NCBI GenBank assembly: GCA_963575745.1
Contig: CAUYUJ010012658.1
Span: 382,716-446,715 of the forward strand
Direction: 5' to 3'
Source of the DNA: Prorocentrum cordatum
Taxonomy: Eukaryota; Sar; Dinophyceae; Prorocentrales; Prorocentraceae
Length of the DNA: 64,000 nucleotides
Shown: positions 1 to 9,158 of the stretch, in pieces
How positions within the stretch are numbered: the first letter of the stretch is position 1
Layout: each line of letters starts with the position of its first letter
Made by a program: the position numbers and the translations under genes
Notes under the pieces: generated by a model
The model's database searches: none
Told to the model about the DNA's origin: nothing
Seen by the model: only the letters and a program-made list of their open reading frames with translations

Positions 1-1345
1 TGGAGCTCCCTGTGGGGCGACGATCCTCGTGAGGGGTGCGCCGAAATGGGGCGGGGCCGCCGTGAGAACGCTGCCACTGGCGCCTTCGGTGGAGCTCCCT
101 GTGGGGCCACGATCCTCGTGAGGGGTGCGCCAAAATGGGGCGGGGCCGCCATGCGACCGCTGCCACTGGCGCCTTCGGTGGAGCTCCCTATGGGGCCGCG
201 AACGTGTGAGGGGTGCGCCGAAATGGCCCGAGGCCGCCATGCGAACGCAGCCACTGGGGCCTTCGGTGGAGCTCCCTATGGGGCCACGATCCTCGTGAGG
301 GGCGTGCCGAAATGCGGCGGGGCCGCCATGCGAACGCAGCCACTGGGGCCTTCGGTGGAGCTCCCTGTGGGGCGACGATCCTCGTGAGGGGTGCGCCGAA
401 ATGGGGCGGGGCCGCCGTGAGAACGCTGCCACTGGCGCCTTCGGTGGAGCTCCCTGTGGGGCCACGATCCTCGTGAGGGGTGCGCCAAAATGGGGCGGGG
501 CCGCCATGCGACCGCTGCCACTGGCGCCTTCGGTGGAGCTCCCTATGGGGCCGCGAACGTGTGAGGGGTGTGCCGAAATGGGGCGAGGCCGCCATGCCAA
601 CGCTGCCACTGGGGCCTTCGCTGGAGCTCCTATGGGGCCACGATCCTTGTGAGGGGTGCGCCGAAATGGCCCGAGGCCGCCATGCGAACGCAGCCACTGG
701 GGCCTTCGGTGGAGCTCCCTATGGGGCCACGATCCTCGTGAGGGGCGTGCCGAAATGGGGCGGGGCCGCCATGCGAATGCAGCCACTGGGGCCTTCGGTG
801 GAGCTCCCTGTGGGGCCACGATCCTCGTGAAGGGTGCGCCAAAATGGGGCGGGGCCGCCGTGAGAACGCTGCCACTGGGGCCTTCGGTGGAGCTCCCTAC
901 GGAACCACGATCCTCGTGAGGGGTGCGCCAAAATGGGGCGGTGCCCACATGCGAACGCAGCCACTGGCGCCTTCGGTGGAGCTCCCTGTGGGGCCACGAT
1001 CCTCGTGAAGGGTGCGCCAAAATGGGGCGGGGCCGCCGTGAGAACGCTGCCACTGGGGCCTTCGGTGGAGCTCCCTGTGGGGCCACGATCCTCGTGAGGG
1101 GTGCGCCGAAATGGGGCGGGGCCGCCGTGAGAACGCTGCCACTGGGGCCTTCGGTGGAGCGATCCTCGTGAGGGGTGTGCCGAAATGGGGCGGGGCCCAC
1201 ATGCGAACGCTGCCACTTGAGCCTTCGCTTGAGCTCCCTATGGGGCCACGATCCTCGTGAGGGGTGCGCCAAAATGGGGCGGGGCCACCATGCGAAAGCA
1301 GCCACTGGAGCTTTCCGTGAAGCTCCCTATGGGGCCACGAAGCGC
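1..1345 (+). repeat. 88-bp satellite array, + orientation
   Basis: About fifteen head-to-tail units of 88-89 bp. Each unit runs GGAGCTCCCT, a TGGGGCCACGA block, GAGGGGTGCGCC, AAATGGGGCGGGGCCGCC and CTGCCACTGG, ending CCTTCGGT. Four- and five-unit blocks recur (the sequence starting at 46 reappears at 401, and that at 213 reappears at 656), so there is a higher-order period of about 355-443 bp. Long open frames on both strands come only from the repeat and are not genes. The same satellite lies inverted at 1,840-2,165 and again in + orientation at 4,835-5,372. Confidence 0.95.
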
Positions 1346-1365
1346 TGTACTGGGTGGGTGAAACG

Positions 1366-1453
1366 CAGGGAGGAGGGGGGAGGAGGGGGGAGGAGGAGAG
1401 GAGAGGAGAGGAGGAGGAGGAGGAGGAGGAGGAGGAGGAGGAGGAGGAGGAGA
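1366..1453. repeat. GGA/GAG microsatellite
   Basis: Purine-only tract, first GGAGGGGGG-like and then a pure GAG run, lying between the satellite and dispersed repeat H. Confidence 0.95.
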
Positions 1454-1515
1454 AACGCGGTGCGACGTCTCTTCAAAACGAGGACCCAACACCACAGGAT
1501 GGTTGGGAAAAAACA
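1453..1515 (+). repeat. Dispersed repeat H, copy 1
   Basis: About 60 bp with the landmarks AACGCGG, CTTCAAAACG, AGGACC and GGTTGGG. A second + copy is at 6,357-6,420 and a reversed, more diverged copy at 1,698-1,752. Both + copies directly follow a GGA tract, so H travels with that tract. Confidence 0.7.
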
Positions 1516-1540
1516 GCGTAAGGAAAGCCTTCAACGGTCC

Positions 1541-1654
1541 GCGCGGATTTCTTGGATCTACGCTGGGCCCCCTTCCCTGGCGCACGCAGCGCGTCAGGGG
1601 CGGCGCCGAAGGCGCCGTCAGGGGCGCCCAGCGCAGATCCAAGAAATCCGCGCG
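1541..1654. mobile_element. GC-rich fold-back element (FB-GC), copy 1
   Basis: Short hairpin element. The left arm GCGCGGATTTCTTGGATCT at 1,541-1,559 is repeated in reverse complement at 1,636-1,653. A GC-rich core of nested palindromes (GGCGGCGCC and relatives) lies between. Related copies or pieces occur at 3,325-3,370, 7,085-7,221, 23,995-24,075, 41,115-41,240, 42,150-42,245, 47,975-48,105 and 60,172-60,305. It encodes nothing and is best read as a non-autonomous fold-back/MITE-like family. No clear target duplication was found for this copy. Confidence 0.75.
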
Positions 1655-1660
1655 AAACGC

Positions 1661-1661
<1 letters not shown>

Positions 1662-1697
<36 letters not shown>
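1662..1697. repeat. AT microsatellite
   Basis: Pure (AT)n immediately 3' of the fold-back element. Confidence 0.97.
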
Positions 1698-1699
<2 letters not shown>

Positions 1700-1830
1700 G
1701 CAATTGTTGTCCCCAACCGTCCCGGTTCACGTGTTGAAGAGAAAGCGCCCCGCGTCCCTCCCCTCCTCTCCTCTCCTCTCCTCTCCTTCTTCTCCCCCTC
1801 CTCTCTCCTCTCACCTTTGCCTCTGCCATC
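1698..1830 (-). repeat. Repeat H (inverted) and CTCCT tract
   Basis: 1,698-1,752 matches repeat H in reverse orientation. 1,756-1,815 is a pyrimidine tract (CTCCT)n mirroring the purine tract at 1,366-1,453. Confidence 0.6.
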
Positions 1831-1839
1831 CGCATGTCT

Positions 1840-2165
1840 CTGTTTCGGCACACCCCTCAAACGTTCCGTGGCCCCATAGGGAGCTTCACCGAAAGCCTAA
1901 ATACCAGTGTTCGCGTGTGCCCGCCGCACACATTTTGGCACACCCCTCAAAATTTCGTCGGCCCACAGGGAGCTCCATCAAAGGCCCCAGTGGCTGCGTT
2001 CGCATGCGCCCGCGGCACCCATTTCGGCACACCCATCACACGCTTCGTGGCCCCATAGGGAACTCCACCTACGGCCCCACAGGCTACGTTCGCATGCGCC
2101 CACCGCACCCACTTCGGCCCACCCCTCCCACGCTCCATGAACCGATAGGGAGCTCCACCGAAGAT
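1840..2165 (-). repeat. 88-bp satellite, inverted
   Basis: Three to four diverged units in the orientation opposite to 1-1,345 (for example GTGGCCCCATAGGGAGC and GGCACACCCCTC). Together with the mirrored purine/pyrimidine tracts and the two H copies, this makes an inverted arrangement around about 1,650. Confidence 0.9.
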
Positions 2166-2925
2166 GATACTACAACTGCGTTACTCACAACTGCATATGG
2201 TTGGGTTCTTCGCCAGCGACTGAGGAGGAGGAAGAAGAGGAGGAGAAGGAGGAAGGAGGAGCAGGAGGAGCAGGAGGAGGAGGAAAATGAGGAGACGGGC
2301 GACCAAACCACCCCCAGGGCCTAGAGGCGAACCCCCCTCCCTCTCCTTCTCCCTCCCTCTTCCCTCTCCTTTCTGTGGCCTCTCCCACTTTCTGTGCCCT
2401 CCCCTCCCCTTTGGGGATTTGCCTTCTCGCACTTGGGGTTATTTGGCCTCCGTCTGTGCTGCTTTACATCAGGCGTCCCCCCTCCCCCCACCTGGTAATT
2501 AGAGATCGTGCGCGTGCTCTTCCCTCATCTCACCTTTTCCCTAACCGGGAGGCTTCTCTCCACCTTTCCCCTTCTCACATTTTCCCGAATGAACCCCTCC
2601 CCCCCGCCCAGCCGCGGCGGGGGGGAGCTGGAGAGGTGGCTGCAGGGCGACCCACGTCCGCCATCAGCAGCAGCAGGAGGAGGAGGAGGGAGGAGGGGAG
2701 GGAGGGTGAGGAGGGAGCAGGAGGGAGGAGGGAGGGAGGGAGGGAGGGAGGAACGGAGGGAGGCAGGGAGGGAGGCAGGGCGGGAGGCTGAGGAGGGAGG
2801 AGAAGGGAGGTGGGAGGGAGGGAGGGAGGGAGGGAGGAGGGTGGAGGAGGACGAGGGAGGAGGAGGAGGGAGGGAGGAGGAGGGAGGAGGGAGGAGGAGG
2901 GAGGGAGGAAGGGAGGGGGTGGGAC
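2166..2925. repeat. Purine and pyrimidine tracts
   Basis: 2,220-2,292 is GAG-rich. 2,320-2,600 is pyrimidine-rich and irregular. 2,670-2,925 is almost entirely G and A in GGAGGGA-type repeats. Open frames here are low-complexity. No gene is seen. Confidence 0.85.
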
Positions 2926-3324
2926 AAGCTATGATTCGACCTCAGCGTGATTGCGGCGTGCCTGCGGGGCTCCTCGCGCCAGCCGCCGCCGGGCGACGGA
3001 GGCCGCGCCGCCGGCGCCCCCCAGCGCATGCAGAGCGCCCCGCGGTGCAGGCGCGGCGGCTCGCAGGCGGCCGGGTCCAGGGAGATGCCGAGGGGGCGAG
3101 GCGGAGGTCCAGCACTGTCGCGCATCTGTCTCGCAGTTGTCTCCTCTAACTTGTTGTTCCGCAATTGTCTCGTGTTGTCCAGACACGCCAGATTCCCGAG
3201 GCCACGGCCTCGCCCACCTGGTCTTGAGTAGGCCCCGACGCTGTCCGCAACGCGGGGTGGAGGTCAAGACAGATGCCGAGGGGGGGGGTGTTAGGGCAAC
3301 GAACAATGACACAAACATCAAAGC
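2926..3324. other. GC-rich unique stretch, no recognisable gene
   Basis: Lies between the purine tract and the first TIR-8 element. Frames on the - strand (about 2,940-3,130) have GC-biased codons without low-complexity repeats and might be an exon remnant. They match no family I recognise and have no convincing boundaries. Confidence 0.35.
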
Positions 3325-3375
3325 TCGGAGGTCCGCGAGGATTTCTCGGATCGGCGTTGGACCCTTATGTTTATG
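3325..3375. mobile_element. FB-GC fold-back, partial copy
   Basis: Carries the outer arm of FB-GC (CTCGGAGGTCCGCG, ATTTCTCGGATCGGCG, TTGGACCC), directly followed by TTATGTTTATGTCATTGTTTG. A similar tail follows the right end of the copy at 47,975-48,105. The core and second arm are missing. Confidence 0.5.
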
Positions 3376-3414
3376 TCATTGTTTGTTTCGATAGGGGGGG
3401 GTCGAACTCCAGGA

Positions 3415-3571
3415 TTAAGTCGGGCTTGCCACCTACACTGAGAGATTCGACGACAAAAACAAATACCCAAAAGATGCTCAAAAAGGGTCAGGAAGTGTCA
3501 AGACATCGTCCCCAGACTATCTTTTGTCTATTTTGGGGCATTTCTCCTGTAGAGGGACAGGCCCGACGTAA
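3415..3571. mobile_element. TIR-8 element, copy 1
   Basis: 157-bp non-autonomous element. The left terminus TTAAGTCGGGCTTG pairs with the right terminus CAGGCCCGACGTAA. The inner parts (CACCTACACTGAG and CTCCTGTAGAGGGA) also pair. Flanks ctccagga (3,407-3,414) and gtccaggg (3,572-3,579) agree at 6 of 8 positions, compatible with a decayed 8-bp target duplication. Four more copies lie in the window. Confidence 0.8.
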
Positions 3572-3579
3572 GTCCAGGG

Positions 3580-4135
3580 AAATGCCGAGGAGATGCCGAG
3601 GAGGGAGGGGGGTCGAGGTCCAGAGAGATGCCGAGGAGGGAGAGGGGCGAGGCGCGAGGTGCCGAGAGGGGGGGGGGCAGGGTTGAGATTCATGCATGTT
3701 GCATGCCTCTGGGCGCCGTGGGGCGTTCCAGGGGTGAAATTTCGAGTCCGCGGACCGAGGGAGGGGGGGGGAGGGGAGGCTATAATGGTGCCGAGGGGGG
3801 AGGGCCGAGATTCAAATGTGTTGCATGCCTGTGGGCTTCGTGGGGCGTTCTGGGGGTGAAGTTCGAGGTCCGAGGACCGAGGGGGGGGGGTGGAGTGAGG
3901 CTCGAGGTGCCGAGGAGAGGGGGGGCGGGGGAGGGTCGAGCTGTCAACAGTTTGCATGTCTGTGGGCGTGGTGGGGCGTTCCTGGAGTGAGGTTCGAGGT
4001 CCGAGGACGGAGGGGGGGAGGGGTGTGGGAGGGTCGAGATTTGAATCCGTCGCATGTCTCTGAGCGTTATTGGGCGCTCCAGGAGTGACGTTCGAGGTCC
4101 GCGGGTCTAGGAGGGGGATGGGGGGAGGTCGAGGT
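3580..4135 (+). repeat. GC-rich tandem array, ~100-130-bp units
   Basis: Four diverged units marked by TTGCATG-CTGTGGGCG, GTGGGGCGTTC and GAGGTCCGAGGACCGAGG, with unit starts near 3,701, 3,822, 3,954 and 4,052. G-runs of 7-10 separate the units. Proline-rich - strand frames are repeat products. Confidence 0.85.
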
Positions 4136-4137
4136 AT

Positions 4138-4305
4138 CGATCCCACCCAGCCCTCTGGGCGGAGGCGGTTTAGCGAGCTCGTCCTGCTAATCCCTTTCCT
4201 CTCCTTCGGGGAGGGGTTTGCCCCTCCCCTCCCCTCCCCTCCTGGCTCTGGAGGGTTGGGGGGCCGCGACGCGTTGAAGCGTTTAGGATGTCCAGGTCGG
4301 CCGAG
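4138..4305 (+). repeat. Dispersed repeat K, copy 1
   Basis: Shares with 32,183-32,345 the ordered landmarks CCCACC(C)AGCCCT, CCTTCGGGGAGGGGTTT, a CCCCTCCCC run and CGCGACGCGTTG-AGCGT. Non-coding dispersed repeat. Confidence 0.8.
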
Positions 4306-4830
4306 CCAATGGAGATACGGAGGGAAGCAGGGGGGGGGGAACTCAAGGTGGGGTTCGGTCTCCAGGGGCCACTTCCTGGGGGCCGTCTGAAGACCATTTG
4401 GGCTGAAACGCCCGCCCCGGGGGAATGTGTCGGGACGTCTGGGGGGCGCGTGCACAGCAGATGGGAGACACGGGATATCTTCGTCGGCGGCGGAGGCAGA
4501 AGGCAGGATGGGGAAGAGGAGGGGCGAGGGAAGAGGAGGGTAGATGAGTGAGGGAGAGAGAAGGAAGGAAGAAACAAACAGTGGAGGATGGGGGCGGGGA
4601 AGTGGAGGTCGGCCTGGTATTGCTCATGTCCCGCCCCCCCCGCACACTCTCCTCCCTCCCCTCGCTCTCTCCGCCTCCTCCTCAACCGCAGTGGGCCGGA
4701 TAAGCGGCAAGGCTAGTTCAAAAACCGTCTCTGGAACATGTACACGGTTGAAAACACAAAAGGCTCCCAGAAACACAGCATTATCCTGGCGAAGGGCCCA
4801 ACCATGTGCAATCGTGGGCACCGCATTCAA
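4306..4830. other. Non-repetitive spacer with purine tract
   Basis: 4,500-4,600 is GA-rich and 4,650-4,690 is CT-rich. 4,710-4,830 has an AT-balanced stretch with weak likeness to repeat H. No gene was recognised on either strand. Confidence 0.5.
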
Positions 4831-4834
4831 AATG

Positions 4835-5372
4835 CAGCCTTCGGTGGCGCTACTGGGGCCACGAAGCGTTTGAGGGGTGTGCCTAAAAAGGGGCGGGAGC
4901 GCCCTGCGAACCCTGCCCCTGCGCCTTTAGTGGAGCTCCCCATGGCGCCACGAAATGTGTGAGGGGTGTGCCGGAATATGGAGGGAGCGCCCTGCGACCC
5001 CTGCCACTGCGCCCTCGGTAGAAGAGGGGTGCGCCAAAATGGAGGTTCCGCCATGCGAAAACTGCCACTGGAGCCTTCTGCCGAGCTCTGTGTGGGGCGT
5101 GTACCGAAATGAGGCGGGGCCGCCATGCAAATGCAGCCACTGGGGCCTTCGGTGGAGCTCCCTCCGGGGCCACGAAGCGTGTACGGGGTGTGCCAAAATG
5201 GAGCGGGGCCGCCATGCGAAACCTGCCACTTGGGCCTTCGGTAGAGCTCCCTGTGGGGCCACGAAGCGTTTGAGGGGTGTGCCGAGAGGGGGGGGGCCGC
5301 CATGCGAACCCTGCCAACTGGGACTTCGTGGAGCACCCTATGGGGCCACGGACCGTATGAGGGGTGTGCCGA
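4835..5372 (+). repeat. 88-bp satellite, third block
   Basis: Six diverged units in the same orientation as 1-1,345, with GGGGCCACGAAGCGT, GAGGGGTGTGCC and GGGGCCGCCATGC. It is followed by a trinucleotide tract and then repeat H, the same order as at 1-1,515. Confidence 0.9.
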
Positions 5373-5375
5373 AGC

Positions 5376-5384
5376 TGATGGCGG

Positions 5385-5457
<73 letters not shown>

Positions 5458-5723
5458 CATGACAAAATGGTGGTGATCATGATGGTGATGATGATGCTCA
5501 TGATGAGGATACTGATGGTGATGACAATGATGCTGATGATGATGACGGTGTGATAATGATGACGCCGGTAATGGCGATGATGATGGTAGTGATGGTGATG
5601 ATGATGATGACGACGGCAATGGCATTGGTGAAGGCAATGATGATGGCGGCAATGGCGATGATGACGACTATGACGGCGATGGTGATGATGATGACGATGA
5701 CGATGATGACGCAATGATGATGC

Positions 5724-5756
<33 letters not shown>

Positions 5757-6020
5757 CGGTGAGGAAGATGATGATGCTGATGAGGCGTATGATGATGATG
5801 GTGATGATGATGCCACTGACGATGATGACGGCGACGATACTGCTGATTGTGATGATGATGACGACGCTCATGATGATCATGATGCGGACGATGATTATGA
5901 CGGAGGGAGAAAGGGGGGCGGGCAAGCACCACAGCCGATGGAAATGATGATGATGATCGTGATAATGATGCTGATGATGATGACGATGATGATGATGATG
6001 ATGATGATGGTTATGCTGAC

Positions 6021-6061
<41 letters not shown>

Positions 6062-6340
6062 GGATGCTGGTCACGGTGATGATGATGATGGCAATACTGG
6101 CAATGATGGTGATGATGACTATGGTGACGGCAATGATGATGCTGCTGATGATGATGGTGATGATGCTGATGCTGATGCTGATACTGATGCTGATGCTGAT
6201 GCTGATGCTGATGCTGATGCTGATGCTGATGCTGATGATGCTGGTGACGGGGATGATGATGATGCTGTTGTTGGCGATGCTGATATTGTTGTTGATGATG
6301 ATGAAGGGAGGAGGGGGAGAAGTAGGAGGAGGAGGAGGAG
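5376..6340. repeat. GAT microsatellite (pure, imperfect and GATGCT sections)
   Basis: A pure (GAT)n run at 5,382-5,453 is followed by about 850 bp of GAT interrupted by GGT/GAC triplets. A GATGCT hexamer run lies at 6,163-6,240, and 6,305-6,345 is GGA-rich. His/Met/Asp-rich frames up to 329 residues result and are not genes. Confidence 0.95.
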
Positions 6341-6344
6341 GAGG

Positions 6345-6425
6345 AGAAGAAGGAGGTGAACGCGGGGCACTGTTTCTTCAAAACGGGGACCTCACGCCAC
6401 AAAACGGTTGGGGCAAAAAAGGCTC
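6345..6425 (+). repeat. Dispersed repeat H, copy 2
   Basis: Matches 1,453-1,512 (GAACGCGG, TTCTTCAAAACGGGGACC, CCACAAAACGGTTGGGG) and again sits directly after a GGA tract. Confidence 0.75.
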
Positions 6426-6457
6426 TGGGATTGAAGCTGGAACCAGAACTGCGGAAA

Positions 6458-6700
6458 TCAATGCGACAAAATGTCCAAGACTATATCTCCTTTTACGGTC
6501 TTCGTGACGACAACGGCTTTGAGGTTCACCTCGCGCAAGTTTCTCCTGCCGTGGGGCGGGCTCTGCCGCGCAGGGCCGTTCTTGAGGCCCTTGAGTGGGA
6601 CCTGGGTGCCGGAAAGAAGCACTGGCAGGGCCTGTGGGGATGGGATCCTCCCTTTGCTGCGCAGCTCGACAAGGACTGCCTTCGAGGCGCGGGCGCGCAC
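6458..6700 (-). CDS. Possible coding exon, unknown function
   Basis: An 80-codon - strand frame without low-complexity sequence, using mixed codons, ending in a stop at 6,458. The peptide is basic (several Lys/Arg clusters such as RNLREVNLK) with a hydrophobic C-terminal stretch (AVVVTKTVKGDIVLDILSH). No motif or family is recognised. It ends about 90 bp from a TIR-8 element. It could be a 3' exon of a host gene or part of an old element. Splice sites cannot be fixed by eye. Confidence 0.3.
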   Translation of the reverse strand: MRARASKAVLVELRSKGRIPSPQALPVLLSGTQVPLKGLKNGPARQSPPHGRRNLREVNLKAVVVTKTVKGDIVLDILSH

Positions 6701-6786
6701 CTGGCCACCCCAGTCCTCTCTCGCCTCCCGCCCGCTTGCCTCCTCGGTCGGTCCCTCCCGAGGTCGCTCTCGGGTCCTCGCTTCGC

Positions 6787-6946
6787 TTAAGTCGGACCTG
6801 TCACTGCACAGGAGGAGAATTCATACAAATAATTCAAAAATGATATGGAGACGAGTTCTCTATCATTTTTGACTTGTTTTACTATTTGTGGAGTCTGTTA
6901 TATTTTTCGTCCAAACTGTGCCTGTAGGGAGACATGCCCGACCGAA
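6787..6946. mobile_element. TIR-8 element, copy 2
   Basis: 160 bp with termini TTAAGTCGGACCTG and CATGCCCGACCGAA. It is bounded by a perfect 8-bp target duplication, cgcttcgc at 6,779-6,786 and 6,947-6,954. The interior is AT-rich and includes a small hairpin (AAAAATGATA / TATCATTTTT) near 6,837-6,870. Confidence 0.9.
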
Positions 6947-7084
6947 CGCTTCGCATGTTCACGGGCCCTCGCATGATGTCGAGCTTCGCATGGTTCGGAC
7001 GCAAACGTGTGGCACACCTCGCGCAGAACCAAAGACATTCAAGGAGCAGACGTAGAGGAACATGCAATGACATGAACAAAAGCT

Positions 7085-7221
7085 TTCGGAGCTCAGCGCG
7101 AATTTCTGTGATCTGCAATGGATCCCCCACCACGGAAGGCTCGGAGCGCGCCAGAGGCGGCGCCGAAGGCGCCGCCAGGGGCGCTCCAGCGCAGGTCGAA
7201 GAAATCCGAGAAGAGCTCCGA
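7085..7221. mobile_element. FB-GC fold-back, copy 2
   Basis: Outer arms TTCGGAGCTC (7,085) and GAGCTCCGA (7,213-7,221) pair, as do the inner parts GCGCGAATTTCTGTGATCTG and AGGTCGAAGAAATCCGAG. The core repeats the GGCGGCGCC palindromes. Confidence 0.75.
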
Positions 7222-7685
7222 CAATGAATGGTATTGCATTTCTTCCTTCCGTGAAGGTGGAACGCGACGCCGAGGGAACGTGCCGCCTTCCGCCGCCCCC
7301 CTCTGCAAGGCCTCCTGTGGCACGCCTCGCTCAACACAGCAGGCGTTCGACGAGCAGGTGGAGGGCGACGGCGAGGGAGAGGACCCGGGGGGCCGCGCGA
7401 TAGTGGGGCGGGGGCGGGGGCGGAGGCGGGGCTCACGGGAAGTCGCTCCAAACGGCCCCTGGGACGAGAAGAAGCGAGCAGGGATCGCGCTAACCGGTGT
7501 TTTTCGTCTTCGCCTGGTTGTCGTTCTCCCTTGCTTTGTCTTCAACCCACCGTTGCTGCACGACGAGATCCCAAACGTGGACGGCCCACGACGTCGCCAA
7601 AAAGCTGTTTGGGTCGACCCCTGAGAGTGAGCACCCACCTGGGTGCGCTCCCTGACCCCACCTTGGGATAACCCTCCCTGCACCT
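7222..7685. other. Unassigned GC-rich stretch
   Basis: Includes a GGCGGGGGC run near 7,405-7,430. Neither strand has a frame I can assign, and no repeat partner was seen elsewhere in the window. Confidence 0.4.
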
Positions 7686-7687
7686 TA

Positions 7688-7870
7688 GGACTACATCCCA
7701 CACATGATCTCGAGCACCTGGAAAAGTGTCGGAAGAGTGTCGAAACAGTGTCGGACGATTTTCTCCCAGGGCCCGACACGTGAAAACCCTCGAGTCTCGG
7801 TACTTCTTCCTGGTGCTCGAAACTCTTTCTGGTGATCAAGGCTAAAGCAGGTTGGAACATCATAACCCTC
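7688..7870 (+). repeat. Dispersed repeat L, copy 1
   Basis: About 180 bp with GTGTCGAAACAGTGTCGG, CCAGGG, GGTGCTCGAAACTCTTTCT and AGGTTGGAACATCATAA. It shares its order with 22,211-22,402 and 27,074-27,243. TCGAGCACC and GGTGCTCGA near its ends pair, so it may be another fold-back family. Confidence 0.8.
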
Positions 7871-8080
7871 CACGAAGCCCCGACAAAAAAGAGACTTGGC
7901 AGGATGCTCGCCGGGAGGCAGCGCGACCGTCAGCGGTGGCCGCCCGGGCGCCGCGACCCGCACCTGGCGGCGGCGCGGGCGGGGAGCTGCCGACTATCCG
8001 AGGCTCGCGGGCCGAGGGCCGAGCCTCCTCCTCCTCCGCCTCCTCCTCCTCGTCCTCCTCGTTGTCCTCTTCCTCGCCCC
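7871..8080 (+). other. LINE-1 upstream flank with TCC microsatellite
   Basis: GC-rich sequence ending in a TCC/TCG tract at 8,020-8,080 that abuts the spliced-leader relic. The - strand relic at 17,780-17,801 also abuts a trinucleotide microsatellite. Confidence 0.6.
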
Positions 8081-8102
8081 TCCGCAGCCATGTTGGCTCA
8101 AG
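8081..8102 (+). other. Dinoflagellate spliced-leader (DinoSL) relic
   Basis: Matches the 22-nt DinoSL at 20 of 22 positions; the differences are T5 to C and T12 to G. It ends in the conserved TTGGCTCAAG. It stands about 240 bp before the RanBP2-like finger of LINE-1, where the 5' end of a trans-spliced LINE transcript would be. DinoSL is normally added to mRNAs in trans, so a genomic copy at a 5' end suggests that a processed transcript was copied back into DNA. Confidence 0.75.
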
Positions 8103-8121
8103 TCCATAGCGGTGGCTCAGG
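8103..8121 (+). other. Second, degenerate DinoSL relic
   Basis: TCCATAGC followed by GGTGGCTCAGG directly continues the first relic. With one 3-nt gap it aligns to the 22-nt leader with four mismatches. Tandem relics are expected after repeated rounds of trans-splicing and retroposition. On its own this match is weak. Confidence 0.45.
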
Positions 8122-8272
8122 ACAAGAGTCTCTTTTTGGCGAGAGGGGACTGCGGCCTTCACCACGATCCCGAAGGCAACACCTTCTGATCCTCTCGGTG
8201 GCAAGACCGTCAACACTTTTCTGGTAAAGTATTGCGGTATCAGCCCGCATTCCCTTCGCGTGACATTACGAC

Positions 8273-9158
8273 GTGCCCATGGTGCCGAGACCTGCTTCGC
8301 AAGAGACGGCAGTTCTTCCCGGGCCCAGATACCCCGTGTGGGGATGCAGCGAGTGCGGTGCATCGCAAAACTGGGCCAGCAGGATCGTGTGCCAGTGCGG
8401 GAATGCAACGCCGACCAGAATTGCGAACAAAACGAAGGAGAATGCAGCTGTGGGCAGCCAACAGACCTACAGAGAAGGGCAAAGGTAAAGGTATCAAGAA
8501 GCTCGGCAAGGGCAAAGGTGGTCATGGTCAGAACAGCAGCAGCCAAGATGCCAGCAAGTTTCAGAAGCTCGAGTCCCAGCTCGCGCAGGTGCTTCAAGCT
8601 ATGCAACCCAGCAAATCAACCGCACTATCCAGTACCTCAGCCGCGAAAGGTACTGGGCTCAAGGCGCCATGGCTGATCACCGAGCTTCCCAAGACAGATG
8701 GCGGCGAGCAGGATGACGTGTCCGACAGCATCAAGCGTGACAAGATCACGCACGAGATCAATGAGCTCGAGGATGTCCTCAAGAGAGTGCGCACCAGTGA
8801 CCAGACGCTCAAGAAGCCGATTGAGGATCGAACCAAAGAGTTGCGCAGTCAGCACAAGCAGCTGCGCTCACCCACTACAGGCGCGCTGCGCAGGATCTCA
8901 ACAGGGCCCAGATTGCGTTGCAGAATATGCAGGATGAGCTCGAGGCCAAGGAGAAGTAGCTCCAAGGCCTCAAGGAGTCCATCGCCAGGCGCCAAGATGA
9001 GATCGCTGCGAAAAAAGGCAGAGGTGGAGCAGCTAGAGATCGACTTCTCTGAGACGGTCAAGCATGTCACCCCAGCGACGGTCAAGTCTGAGCCGCCCGA
9101 TGCGTCGAAGCTGTTTGAGTTCACAGAGGAGGATCAGATACCCAAAGACGCGCAATGA
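8273..9158 (+). pseudogene. LINE-1 ORF1-like region: RanBP2-type finger and coiled coil
   Basis: The finger at 8,339-8,398 has the pattern W-x-C-x2-C-x4-N-x6-C-x-C. That is a RanBP2-type zinc ribbon with one residue missing between the last two cysteines, a module common in the N-terminal part of dinoflagellate LINE proteins and presumably RNA-binding. After a frameshift near 8,430 comes a Lys/Gly-rich stretch (KGKGKGIKKLGKGKGG) and then heptad-rich segments (QDASKFQKLESQLAQVLQAM and the EINELEDVLKRVRT region). Around 8,875-9,010 the coil continues in another frame (AAQDLNRAQIALQNMQDELE) with one in-frame TAG. The region ends at 9,158 in an acidic tail. It probably served as the nucleic-acid-binding and oligomerising part of the LINE particle. 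The N-terminal start is uncertain. Confidence 0.75.

Noticed and set aside
131-145. CCAAAATGG in the satellite as part of a spliced leader
   Set aside because: The surrounding bases do not match the leader; the word belongs to the 88-bp unit.
46-1216. Repeated 80-170-codon proteins on both strands
   Set aside because: 88-bp satellite read in several frames.
5668-6402. His-rich open frames in the GAT tract (also at 17,543-18,325 and 47,909-48,910)
   Set aside because: Translation of GAT/ATC microsatellites; no non-repetitive domain attached.
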